64,000 nucleotides of DNA, taken from NCBI RefSeq assembly GCF_036323475.1, contig NZ_AP028934.1, positions 1,860,001-1,924,000 of the forward strand, written 5' to 3'. The notes under the pieces were generated by a model. The model made no database searches, was not told where the DNA came from, and worked only from the letters and a program-made list of their open reading frames with translations. This document shows, one piece after another, positions 8,416 through 16,794 of this stretch. Position 1 is the stretch's first letter, and each line of letters begins with the position of its first letter. Position numbers and translations under genes: made by a program. The DNA is from Solobacterium moorei (GTDB taxonomy: Bacteria > Bacillota_I > Bacilli_A > Erysipelotrichales > Erysipelotrichaceae).

Positions 8416-10334
8416 TAGCCCTCCAAGTTAAATGTATCTTCTAAAGTAAATGAAACGTTATCTTCAATCCACTTACGACGTAATTCTGCTTTATCTCCCA
8501 TGAGTACAGTTACACGACGTTCTGCCTTTACACCATCCCTGATACCTACTTTGATCAGTGTACGTTGGGATGGGTCCATCGTTGTCTCCCATAATTGGGT
8601 AGCGTTCATTTCACCTAAACCCTTATAGCGTTGAATTTCCACTTTACCAAGTTTACGACGTAAAGCATCAAGTTCTTGATCGCTATAAACATATTCTGTC
8701 GTCTTACCCTTCGTCACTTTATAAAGTGGAGGTAAGGCGATATATATCATTCCCTGCTCTAAAAGTGGACGCATATAACGATAGAAGAATGTTAATAACA
8801 GAATCTGAATATGAGATCCATCGTCGTCGGCATCGGTCATGATGATGACTTTGCCATAATTAGATTCCTTGTAGTCAAAATCAGGACCTACACCTGCACC
8901 TAATGTATAAATGAGTGTATTTAACTCTTCATTCTTTTCAATATCTGAAAGTGTACATTTCTCAGTATTTAATACCTTACCACGTAGTGGCAAGATTGCC
9001 TGATAATGAGAATCTCTACCTTGCTTTGCGGAACCTCCGGCAGAATCACCCTCGACCAAGAATAATTCTTTCACACGAGCATCCTTTGTCTGTGCAGGTG
9101 CTAGCTTACCAGATAGTACCTTTTCACCCTTACCAACACGCTTTCCTTTACGGATTTCATCTCTTGCCTTACGAGCAGCGATACGCGCAAGGGATGCCTT
9201 CAGCATCTTACGTACTAATGTATCAGATTGATTTCGATTCTCTTCTAACCAGAAAGACAACTTTTCAGAGACAACTGCTTCTACTGCCGTCTTGGCTTGT
9301 GGAGTTCCAAGCTTACTCTTTGTCTGTCCTTCAAACTGTAATAATCCTTCAGGGACAGATACGGAAAGAATCGTTGTAAGACCCTCACGTACGTCTCCTC
9401 CTTCAAGATTTTTATCCTTCGCCTTTAATAGACCATATTTTCTTGCATAGTCATTGATTGCCTTTGTAAAAGCACCCTTAAAACCAGCTTCGTGCGTACC
9501 ACCATCACCTGTGCGAACAAGGTTAACGAAACTGTAAGTATTCTCTTGATAATCGTCAGTGTATTGGAAAGCAGCTTCCACTTGGATACCACTAGCTTCT
9601 CCACTAAACTTCACAGGGTTCATTAAGACATTGCGATCTTCATGTAAGTATCCTAGAAAGGCTGTTAATCCATCTTCGTATAGATATGTTTCGGTTTCAT
9701 TTTTCTTATTGCGCTTATCGCTAACGACCATCGCAATTCCACTTAATAAGAAGGCTTCTTCACGTGCTCTTTCACACACAACATCATACTTGTACTCGGT
9801 TGTAGAGAAGATACGTGGATCCGGTTTAAAACGTACAGTAGAACCGGTACGATTGGTTTTGCCTAAATGTTCTAATTTACCAATCTTCTTACCACCATCC
9901 GCAAATTCCATACGGACGAGTTCACCATCATGTGCAACCTCTACGGTCAGCCATTCACTTAATGCATTTACGACAGATGCACCTACACCATGTAAACCAC
10001 CCGCTGTCTTATAACCACCTTCACTAGAGAACTTACCACCAGCGTGGAGCACAGTAAAAATAACCTGTAATGTATTCACACCGCTGGCATGTTGACCGAT
10101 AGGCATACCACGACCTTCATCCTGAACTGTGACACTACCATCTGCCTCTAAAGTGATTTGGATTTTCTTACCATAACCGTTTAACGCTTCATCGATGGAA
10201 TTATCAACGATTTCCCAAATCAGGTGGTGTAATCCTCTCGTATCAGTAGAGCCGATATACATGCCAGGACGCTTTCTGACTGCCTCTAAACCTTCTAAAA
10301 TTTGTATACTGTTATCATCATATCTATTCGCCAT
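8415..10334 (-). CDS. parE: DNA topoisomerase IV subunit B
   Basis: A 639-residue ATPase subunit of topoisomerase IV. The GHKL ATP site is visible as EIVDNSIDEALNG, DEGRGMP and the GGLHGVGASVVNALS lid. The TOPRIM domain carries EGDSAGGSAKQGRD and the metal-binding DADDDGSHI. The C-terminal RYKGLGEMNATQLWETTMDP is typical of type IIA B subunits. An AGGAG-type site precedes the ATG. It is the first gene of a leftward operon continuing into parC and yqeH. Confidence 0.94.
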   Translation of the reverse strand: MANRYDDNSIQILEGLEAVRKRPGMYIGSTDTRGLHHLIWEIVDNSIDEALNGYGKKIQITLEADGSVTVQDEGRGMPIGQHASGVNTLQVIFTVLHAGGKFSSEGGYKTAGGLHGVGASVVNALSEWLTVEVAHDGELVRMEFADGGKKIGKLEHLGKTNRTGSTVRFKPDPRIFSTTEYKYDVVCERAREEAFLLSGIAMVVSDKRNKKNETETYLYEDGLTAFLGYLHEDRNVLMNPVKFSGEASGIQVEAAFQYTDDYQENTYSFVNLVRTGDGGTHEAGFKGAFTKAINDYARKYGLLKAKDKNLEGGDVREGLTTILSVSVPEGLLQFEGQTKSKLGTPQAKTAVEAVVSEKLSFWLEENRNQSDTLVRKMLKASLARIAARKARDEIRKGKRVGKGEKVLSGKLAPAQTKDARVKELFLVEGDSAGGSAKQGRDSHYQAILPLRGKVLNTEKCTLSDIEKNEELNTLIYTLGAGVGPDFDYKESNYGKVIIMTDADDDGSHIQILLLTFFYRYMRPLLEQGMIYIALPPLYKVTKGKTTEYVYSDQELDALRRKLGKVEIQRYKGLGEMNATQLWETTMDPSQRTLIKVGIRDGVKAERRVTVLMGDKAELRRKWIEDNVSFTLEDTFNLEG

Positions 10335-10358
10335 GCAAAAACTCCTAATAACCTATGT

Positions 10359-10367
10359 ATTATATCA
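10359..10367 (-). promoter_or_regulatory. candidate parE promoter, extended -10
   Basis: On the minus strand TGATATAAT forms a perfect extended -10 (TGnTATAAT) about 25 nt upstream of the parE start. No good -35 is seen at 17 bp spacing, which fits an extended -10 promoter. The 178-bp gap to plsY is divergent, and the plsY promoter must lie on the other strand; only a weak TAATAT is visible there near 10490. Confidence 0.5.
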
Positions 10368-10512
10368 TAATTAGGCCACTTTAATATCCTTGTCTAACGA
10401 CAAACTACACGTTCATTTTACTTAATTTTGTCACAACCAAGTGGTTTTAAATCAATTTAATTTTATCTCTAAAATACTGATGTGGTAATATATCAACAGG
10501 GGGATTTATTCT

Positions 10513-11139
10513 ATGCTAAATTTCATTAGCGTTATTATATTAAGTTATTTATTTGGATCTATTCCATGGTCACTAGTCATTGGAAAAGTATTCTTCCACA
10601 AGGATATCCGTACAGAAGGTTCAGGCAACCTTGGTGGCACTAATGCAGGTCGTGTATTAGGTAAGAAAGTCGGTATCACTGTCATTATCCTAGATGCACT
10701 CAAAGCGTTCTTTTCAATGCTACTAGCTAGCTACATTGCAAAGGATGCCATGATCTATGCTGGACTTGCTTGTTGTATTGGTCATTGTTTCCCTATATTC
10801 GCACAGTTTAAGGGTGGTAAGGCAGTTGCGACTTCCTTCGGTTTCTTCCTAGGTATCGCTACATTTATCAATCACCAATACTTCTTACAATTTTTCTTAC
10901 CACTGCTCGTATTTTTGGTAAGTCTCTATCTTTGTCGTATGGTTTCCTTATCCAGCATGATTGGTTTGGGTTCTGGTATTCTCATCAGTTTTTTCATTGG
11001 AAATCCACCATCAATTACACTTTCAATCTTAGTATTATGGTTGTTTGTGGTATATCGTCACCGTGCAAATATCGAGCGTATCCAAAACGGTACAGAGAGT
11101 AAAATCAAATGGATGGGTAAATCACTATGGGAAAAATAG
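10513..11139 (+). CDS. plsY: glycerol-3-phosphate acyltransferase PlsY
   Basis: A 208-residue integral membrane acyltransferase that transfers acyl groups from acyl-phosphate to glycerol-3-phosphate, the first step of phospholipid synthesis with PlsX. Conserved motifs are GSIPWSLVIGK, the SGNLGGTNAGRVLG glycine/asparagine motif near residues 38-52 and FKGGKAVATSFG near residue 100, with about five hydrophobic segments. AGGGGG lies ahead of the ATG. The following esterase starts inside its last codons, so the two are cotranscribed. Confidence 0.94.
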   Translation: MLNFISVIILSYLFGSIPWSLVIGKVFFHKDIRTEGSGNLGGTNAGRVLGKKVGITVIILDALKAFFSMLLASYIAKDAMIYAGLACCIGHCFPIFAQFKGGKAVATSFGFFLGIATFINHQYFLQFFLPLLVFLVSLYLCRMVSLSSMIGLGSGILISFFIGNPPSITLSILVLWLFVVYRHRANIERIQNGTESKIKWMGKSLWEK

Positions 11140-11909
11140 AAAAATTCGCACTACCAATCGAACCTTTACACCAAAGTCCTCGCAAAGTCTGGGTATATCT
11201 ACCAGATAGTTACGCTACAAGTAAAAAGAAGTATCCTGTTTTATACATGTTTGATGGACATAACCTCTTCTACAATAAAACAGCTACCTATGGTAAATGT
11301 TGGGGTATCAAAAAGTACTTAGACAAACAGAAGTTAGATATCGTCGTCATCGGTCAAGATTGTAATCACATCGGTGATGAGCGCTTGGATGAATACTGCC
11401 CATTTACCGCAGAAAAGACTTTCGCAGGAATTCAAATTCAATCCTGCGGGCAGATTACTGGTAAGTGGTTTATCGAAACACTCTTACCATATTGTCAAAA
11501 ACGTTATCGAATTCATACAGATCGTAAGCACGTAGGTATCGCTGGTTCTTCCATGGGTGGAATTATGTCTGAGTTTATGATCAGTGAATATAACGATTAT
11601 TTCTCAAAAGCAGGTTGTGTATCCCCTGCCAACATCTTCAACTATCATGTGTTATGTAATCACATTCAAAAGAAGAAATTTAAAGAAACTCGTGTTTATC
11701 TAGATTTTGGATCAGATGAAGAACGCACAAAGAAAGGCCTTGTAAGAGAGTTAGATATGTTATTAAATATCAATCATCTCTTTACCCAAGGTGGTTGCGT
11801 TACTTATCCAAATCTTGTAGTAAATGGTACACATAGTGAAGAATCTTGGGAAAGTATTTTCCCTATCATGTTGGAATTCTTATTCCCAGAATTATATAAG
11901 AAGAAGTAA
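11127..11909 (+). CDS. putative esterase (alpha/beta hydrolase, esterase D type)
   Basis: A 260-residue alpha/beta hydrolase of the putative esterase family (PF00756-like). The nucleophile elbow is AGSSMGG near residue 144. An acidic residue in YLDFGSDE near 195 and the late NGTHSEESWE His can complete the triad. The N-terminal VWVYLPDSYATSKKKYPVLYMFDGHNLF is typical of this family. No signal peptide is seen, so it is cytoplasmic. It overlaps plsY by 13 bp. A terminator follows, and the IS1595 element sits at that terminator's end. Substrate unknown. Confidence 0.82.
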   Translation: MGKIEKFALPIEPLHQSPRKVWVYLPDSYATSKKKYPVLYMFDGHNLFYNKTATYGKCWGIKKYLDKQKLDIVVIGQDCNHIGDERLDEYCPFTAEKTFAGIQIQSCGQITGKWFIETLLPYCQKRYRIHTDRKHVGIAGSSMGGIMSEFMISEYNDYFSKAGCVSPANIFNYHVLCNHIQKKKFKETRVYLDFGSDEERTKKGLVRELDMLLNINHLFTQGGCVTYPNLVVNGTHSEESWESIFPIMLEFLFPELYKKK

Positions 11910-11915
11910 TAAAAT

Positions 11916-11948
11916 GCTGCAATCAGCTAAGATTACGGCTTTTCTTTT
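11916..11948 (+). terminator. intrinsic terminator after the esterase, hit by an IS
   Basis: The segments GCTGCAATC and GATTACGGC can pair (one mismatch, one G-T) around the loop AGCTAA, followed by TTTTCTTTT. The last eight bases, TTTCTTTT, are duplicated at 13079-13086 on the other side of the IS, so the IS entered the T-tract. Confidence 0.7.
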
Positions 11949-11977
11949 GGCTATATTAGCAAAACGGTGAATAAGTT

Positions 11978-12009
11978 CATTTACTGTACATATACGTGTA
12001 CAGTAAATG
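11978..12009 (+). promoter_or_regulatory. 13-bp perfect hairpin upstream of the IS transposase
   Basis: CATTTACTGTACA and its exact complement flank a 6-nt loop between the left inverted repeat and the transposase start. Other IS elements use similar subterminal hairpins to block expression from transcripts entering from outside. That role here is inference. Confidence 0.6.
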
Positions 12010-12052
12010 AGTTGTGACTCATTATCATAATAGTGAACTCAAGGAGACTATT

Positions 12053-13045
12053 ATGAAAGACTTAGAAATTATTGAACATTACAATTCCTTAGATCAATTT
12101 GCTAAAGATAAAATCGACAGAGAGCTGATTGACCTGGTAAATGCAAAGAAAGAATCCAGAAACTACTGTATTAAAGTGTGTCCTAAATGTGGCTCTGTTA
12201 ATTCTCGTTTTACAAAAGGCGGAAAGGCAAATAGTGGTAAACCAATGCTTCAATGCAGTAGCTGTCATAAACGCTTTACTATTGATTATGGCCAGCTTAC
12301 ACATTATTCACATCAGGATGAATCTAAATGGGATCTGTTAATCACAGATACATTTGCACAGGTTCCTATAGAAAAAACAGCAGCTACGCTGGATATCAGT
12401 ACATATACTGTATGGCGTATGAGAATGAAACTACTTCACATGTTTGAAGAACTTCTGAATACTACAGTAGTATCCGGAGAGATTGAGTTAGATGAAAAGT
12501 ATCTTCTCAATTCTCATAAAGGCGAAAAGATAGCAGGTGTTGAACCTAGAAAACGTGGTGGCTCAGCTTCAAAGCGTGGATTATCTAACGAACAAATATG
12601 TTTACCAACAGCAGTGCAGAGAAACGGCACTGCTGTTTTAAAAGCTACGAATACTGCTACTCCAACCAGTAGAGACATAATGAAGCTTGCAGACAATATT
12701 GGGGAGCACAGTATGGCGTGGCTTGATGGCAAAGCAGCATATAGTTGTCTTTTAGAAGAGAAGCACTGTGAAAAGAGAATCATGAAAGATCATACATGTT
12801 ATACATCCATTGATCATTTGAATAACGTAAATGCGCTTCATTCACTGATAAAAAAGTGGTACAAGAAGTATGGAGGTGTTGCCAGTAAATATCTGAACAG
12901 ATATGCAGCACTATTTGTTCTTGTTAGAGAATACAGTGGATGTGATGTTCAGGAGATCCTTCTATCCATCAAGAAAAGAATGCATCAGATAACTGACTTC
13001 TTCCGTATTGTAGATATGAAATCAGAAGATGTATTCATTTATTGA
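12053..13045 (+). CDS. IS1595-family transposase
   Basis: A 330-residue transposase. A zinc ribbon (CPKCGSVN ... CSSCHKRF) occupies residues ~40-75, a helix-turn-helix-like region (IEKTAATLDISTYTVWRMR) follows, and then the ISXO2-like catalytic domain with GEIELDEKY (first Asp) and MAWLDGKAAYS (second Asp). The third residue is probably the Asn/His region LNNVNALHSLIKKW, since IS1595 members can be DDN rather than DDE. I chose the ATG at 12053, preceded by AAGGAG. No frameshift is seen. Confidence 0.9.
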   Translation: MKDLEIIEHYNSLDQFAKDKIDRELIDLVNAKKESRNYCIKVCPKCGSVNSRFTKGGKANSGKPMLQCSSCHKRFTIDYGQLTHYSHQDESKWDLLITDTFAQVPIEKTAATLDISTYTVWRMRMKLLHMFEELLNTTVVSGEIELDEKYLLNSHKGEKIAGVEPRKRGGSASKRGLSNEQICLPTAVQRNGTAVLKATNTATPTSRDIMKLADNIGEHSMAWLDGKAAYSCLLEEKHCEKRIMKDHTCYTSIDHLNNVNALHSLIKKWYKKYGGVASKYLNRYAALFVLVREYSGCDVQEILLSIKKRMHQITDFFRIVDMKSEDVFIY

Positions 13046-13085
13046 ATTGCTACATCTCACCAATTTGCTAATATAGCCTTTCTTT

Positions 13086-13925
13086 TTAACAATCACTATC
13101 TTCAAATCCTACAATCAGACCTTGATCAGATACATAGTAGGCACACACAATGGTACATGGAATAATATCAACCTTAGCCTCTGGGAAAGATTGTAGAATT
13201 AAATTCTTAATATCATTTGCCATCGATTCATTATTGCAGTGTGCAATATGAACTTTCTTTCCGTTATAGCGGTGTGCAATCATCTCTTCTACGATTTTAC
13301 TTGTGGCCTTCTTTTCACCACGACACTTATGTAAAATTTCAAGTGTACCTTGGTCAGATGCCTTACCAACACAACGAATACCCAATAAACCAGATAACTT
13401 CGCAATTGCTGGACTCACACGACCATTACGAGCTAAATTGTCTAAGTTTGCGATATTAAACAATAAGTGTGTATGTTTCTTATACTCATTAATCGCATCA
13501 CAGATTTCACTAAAGCTTAATCCCCGTGCAATTAATTCCTTTAACTTTTCAATAATTAATAGAATTTCTGGTCCTACAGATAATGAGTCAATGACGTAGA
13601 TATTGGCTTCTGGATGTTCCTCCAAGAAGAGTGATCTACCCTGCATCGCTACCGAATAACATCCGGATAATCCGCCCGTAACTGTTACCGCAAAAATCGT
13701 ATCGGCACCATCAAATGAACTTGCCCACTCATAGGCATTTGGACATGAAGTGGATGTTTTTCCCTTCGTATGTTTGAGTACGGATAAGAAACGCTCAACA
13801 TTCGTGCGTTCATCATCAAAGAACTCTCCCTCATTCATAATAACTTTTAGAGGAACCGTTCTATAGTCAATATCTTCAATGTGAAAAACGTTTGAAGATG
13901 AATCTGATACAATTCTATACTTCAT
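13086..13925 (-). CDS. DegV family protein (second copy)
   Basis: A 279-residue DegV protein, distinct in sequence from the one at 556-1461. Visible features are YRIVSDSSSNV at the N-terminus, TSCPNAYEWASSF, the TVTGGLSGCYSVA pocket loop near residue 85, and NIANLDNLARNGRVSPAIAKLSGLLGIR mid-protein, the usual DegV linker with the RxGR motif. It probably binds a fatty acid for the Fak system. The IS1595 target duplication abuts its stop codon, so its former downstream terminator is now separated from it by the IS. Confidence 0.88.
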   Translation of the reverse strand: MKYRIVSDSSSNVFHIEDIDYRTVPLKVIMNEGEFFDDERTNVERFLSVLKHTKGKTSTSCPNAYEWASSFDGADTIFAVTVTGGLSGCYSVAMQGRSLFLEEHPEANIYVIDSLSVGPEILLIIEKLKELIARGLSFSEICDAINEYKKHTHLLFNIANLDNLARNGRVSPAIAKLSGLLGIRCVGKASDQGTLEILHKCRGEKKATSKIVEEMIAHRYNGKKVHIAHCNNESMANDIKNLILQSFPEAKVDIIPCTIVCAYYVSDQGLIVGFEDSDC

Positions 13926-14060
13926 CGCGACCTCCTGCTTTTTAAGCTACATGCATTATAAATATTCATTTCTTTCTACGCAAAGCAATTCACAAATGTT
14001 TCACGCAAACAGAAAAAAGTCGGTACAATTCACCGACTTTTGTAACAAACCACAAAGTGA

Positions 14061-16376
14061 TTATGCTTGTTTCTGCTTTGGTTTTCTTGTTGTTTTTGCC
14101 AGAATACCAACTGCCTTCAAGACTTCATCCACCTGTTCAACTGGAATAATTGTTAACTTCTCTTTCACTTCTGGTGCGATATCCTTTAAGTCATCTTCAT
14201 TCTCTTTTGGAATGTAAACCGTCTTTACACCAGCCCTAGCAGCTGCCATCAACTTTTCAGGCAAACCACCAATTGGCATCACACCACCACGTAAGGATAC
14301 TTCCCCTGTCATCGCAATTAATGGGGAAACCTTCTTCTTGGTAATCAATGAAGCTAAAGCAGTTGTTAAAGTGATACCTGCAGAAGGTCCATCTTTTTTA
14401 ACAGCACCTTGTGGAACATGGATATGAACATCATGTGTCTTTAGAATCTTATCTGCTTCTGGGAATTTCGATTTCACAAGAGATAATGCAATGCGTACAG
14501 ATTCCTTCATCACATCCCCAAGCTGTCCAGTCACAATTAACTGTCCACTGCCCTTTGTTAGTAGGGTTTCGATAAAGAGAATTTCACCACCACTTGCAGT
14601 CCATGCAAGACTAGTTACGATACCAGGATTCTTTTGAACTGTGAGTTTTTCATGGTGAAGTGGTTTCATATCTAGCAGTGTTGGTAAATCACTTGCTTGA
14701 ATCACAATCTTTTCTTGATGACCTCTTGCAAGTTTCACGGCGATAGCACGGCATACGGAATCAATTCTCTTTTTGAGTCCACGTACACCACCCTCCATCG
14801 TATAGTCCACAATAATAGAACGTACCGCATCTTCACTAAACTCTAACTGTTCACTTGGAATGCCCATTTTCTCAACTGCTTTAGGAATTAAATGTCGTTG
14901 GGCAATCTGGAACTTTTCACTTGCTGTGTAACCTTGAAAGTCAATTACTTCCATACGGTTCAGTAAAGGTTCAGGGATAGAATCCAATGTATTTGCCGTA
15001 CAGATAAAGAGTACATCAGAAAGATCATATGGAACATTCATGTAATGATCCGTAAAGGTATTGTTTTGTTCAGGATCAAGCACTTCTAAAAGTGCACTTG
15101 CAGGATCACCATTGTAAGACATACTCAACTTATCAATTTCATCGAGTACCATTACCGGATTTGATGTGCCAGCTTTCTGAATACCATCCATAATTCTTCC
15201 TGGCATTGCACCGATATAGGTACGACGATGACCACGAATATCTGCTTCATCACGTACTCCACCCAGCGCAACACGTACATATTTACGTTTGAGCGCATTT
15301 GCGATGGAGCGACCAATACTTGTCTTACCCGTACCTGGAGCACCGACAAATAAGAGAATCGAACCCAATTGACGCTTATTAAGATCCATTACCGCAATCT
15401 GTTGTAAGATACGCTCTTTCACTTTCTTTAGACCATAGTGGTCTTCATCCAAAATCTTTTCCGCAGCTTGAAAGTCAATCTTCTTTGTGCGTTCTTTCTT
15501 CCAACTGATACTTGTTAAAAAATCTAGATAGTTGTAAAGATTACCATACTCTGGAGAGTTACTGCCTTCTTGTTTTAGACGGCTTAAAACCTTATCCGCT
15601 TCACGACGTGCAGTTTCATTCATGCCAGAAGATTGGATCTTCATCTCCATCTTACGAATATCCGTAACATTCTCTGGATGCATGTCATCCAGTTCCTTTT
15701 GAAGATATTCGATTTGTTTCTTGATGGCCATCTCACGATAGGCTTTCTTATTGTCATTTTCTTGTGCAGCGGAAGCTTCGTTAGTTACATCCGTCATCTC
15801 TGTATATTCATAGATATACTGCTCAATCTTATTTAAAAGATTGGAGCGAAGATTTTCTTCTAGTAATGCATACTTTTCTTCATCCGTGATATTTAACCAT
15901 TGTGCCATGGCACTGATGATATCCTCCATTCCCTTTAATTGAGAGATGAAGTTGCGTGCACCTAATGCCCATTGATAATTCGCAGTTGCCTTCACAAGTG
16001 CACTCTTAAGTTGTTCAACCCGCTTCTTTTCATCGATTGGATCTAAATCATTTGTCATCGGTTTACGGATGATAGATAAAACTTCTAAGGTTTTATCACT
16101 ATGTACAACGATATCTTCAATATTGATACGTGATTCTGTCTTGATTACCACAAAACCACTATTACTAACTTCCGTAATAGTTCCTGATACACTTAATGGA
16201 TAAAAATTTTCAGGACGAAATTCATCTGTAGATAATGCCTTCTTTTCAATCGCAAAGATAATACGATCACCTACAGCAGGTTCCTGTCCAGTCGCATTTT
16301 TATAACTATCACTGGTCAGATAAATATTTGTGTCTGGTAATAATACCGTGTTATAGATAGGAACGATAATTGCCAT
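14061..16376 (-). CDS. lon: ATP-dependent protease Lon
   Basis: A 771-residue LonA protease degrading misfolded and regulatory proteins. It has the N-terminal LAN domain (~1-200), a coiled coil (~200-260), the AAA+ module with Walker A GAPGTGKTS near residue 345 and Walker B VMVLDEIDK, and a C-terminal Ser-Lys protease domain with catalytic Ser in KDGPSAG near residue 665 and Lys in the EKLMAAARAG region. GGAGG precedes the ATG. A CIRCE-type operator overlaps its promoter at 16410-16448, indicating HrcA heat-shock control. Confidence 0.96.
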   Translation of the reverse strand: MAIIVPIYNTVLLPDTNIYLTSDSYKNATGQEPAVGDRIIFAIEKKALSTDEFRPENFYPLSVSGTITEVSNSGFVVIKTESRINIEDIVVHSDKTLEVLSIIRKPMTNDLDPIDEKKRVEQLKSALVKATANYQWALGARNFISQLKGMEDIISAMAQWLNITDEEKYALLEENLRSNLLNKIEQYIYEYTEMTDVTNEASAAQENDNKKAYREMAIKKQIEYLQKELDDMHPENVTDIRKMEMKIQSSGMNETARREADKVLSRLKQEGSNSPEYGNLYNYLDFLTSISWKKERTKKIDFQAAEKILDEDHYGLKKVKERILQQIAVMDLNKRQLGSILLFVGAPGTGKTSIGRSIANALKRKYVRVALGGVRDEADIRGHRRTYIGAMPGRIMDGIQKAGTSNPVMVLDEIDKLSMSYNGDPASALLEVLDPEQNNTFTDHYMNVPYDLSDVLFICTANTLDSIPEPLLNRMEVIDFQGYTASEKFQIAQRHLIPKAVEKMGIPSEQLEFSEDAVRSIIVDYTMEGGVRGLKKRIDSVCRAIAVKLARGHQEKIVIQASDLPTLLDMKPLHHEKLTVQKNPGIVTSLAWTASGGEILFIETLLTKGSGQLIVTGQLGDVMKESVRIALSLVKSKFPEADKILKTHDVHIHVPQGAVKKDGPSAGITLTTALASLITKKKVSPLIAMTGEVSLRGGVMPIGGLPEKLMAAARAGVKTVYIPKENEDDLKDIAPEVKEKLTIIPVEQVDEVLKAVGILAKTTRKPKQKQA

Positions 16377-16409
16377 TGTTGTATACCTCCTTGTGAGTAT
16401 AGGAGTATT

Positions 16410-16448
16410 TTAGCACTTAATAATAAAGAGTGCTAATATTTAGCACTC
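16410..16448 (-). promoter_or_regulatory. CIRCE (HrcA) operator and promoter of lon
   Basis: TTAGCACTT-N9-GAGTGCTAA at 16410-16436 matches the CIRCE consensus TTAGCACTC-N9-GAGTGCTAA with one mismatch. An extra perfect half-site TTAGCACTC follows at 16440-16448. On the lon strand a TAAAAT -10 falls inside the CIRCE, so bound HrcA would block RNA polymerase. CIRCE at groESL and dnaK is established knowledge; its use at lon here is read from the sequence. Confidence 0.85.
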
Positions 16449-16455
16449 AGATATT

Positions 16456-16794
16456 TTATTCCATTGTTTCAAGAAAACGAACTACTTTTCCACTTGCCTT
16501 TGCGTACTCAATTTCCGACTTTGTACTAGAACCGATATAGCCATCAACATTGATAACAAAAATTTCATCAGCCATATCAATTTTACGTTTATGCATATTA
16601 TCCAACATCTCTTTTGTCTTCGTTAGAGTGCCTTCATCCATGTTCTCCCAGACTTCGTTATCACCACTATGTCCGAATAATCCAACGCTAATTACAATAT
16701 TTCCAGCAAGCGTCAAGTCTTTTTGCGCTTTCATAAATTCATCCTTAAAGCGTGTACTACCGCAAAGCGTAATCACTTTGTATTTCCCCTGCAT
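16456..16794 (-). CDS. DUF4406 / nucleoside 2-deoxyribosyltransferase-like protein
   Basis: A 112-residue protein with VITLCGSTRFKDEFMKAQKDL at the start, DMADEIFVINVDGYIGSSTKSEIEYAKASGK in the C-terminal half, and the usual small alpha/beta size of DUF4406 and nucleoside deoxyribosyltransferase-like proteins. The GSTRF and SSTxxEIxYA motifs line the nucleotide pocket in that superfamily. It overlaps the rarA stop by 1 bp and is probably cotranscribed. Catalytic activity is not established for this subfamily. Confidence 0.75.
   Translation of the reverse strand: MQGKYKVITLCGSTRFKDEFMKAQKDLTLAGNIVISVGLFGHSGDNEVWENMDEGTLTKTKEMLDNMHKRKIDMADEIFVINVDGYIGSSTKSEIEYAKASGKVVRFLETME

Larger units (their letters stand above)
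11949..13078 (+). mobile_element. intact IS1595-family insertion sequence, 1130 bp
   Basis: The ends are 22-bp imperfect inverted repeats, starting GGCTATATTAGCAAA at 11949 and mirrored at 13057-13078 (20 of 22 positions match). An 8-bp direct repeat TTTCTTTT flanks it at 11941-11948 and 13079-13086, the target duplication length known for IS1595. It holds one uninterrupted transposase with a zinc ribbon and ISXO2-type DDE domain. Clean ends, target duplication and intact gene indicate a fairly recent insertion. The right duplication touches the stop codon of the neighbouring degV without damaging it. Confidence 0.9.

Noticed and set aside
8915-9379. 154-codon open frame antisense to parE
   Set aside because: It overlaps conserved parE coding sequence and has no start context or motif.
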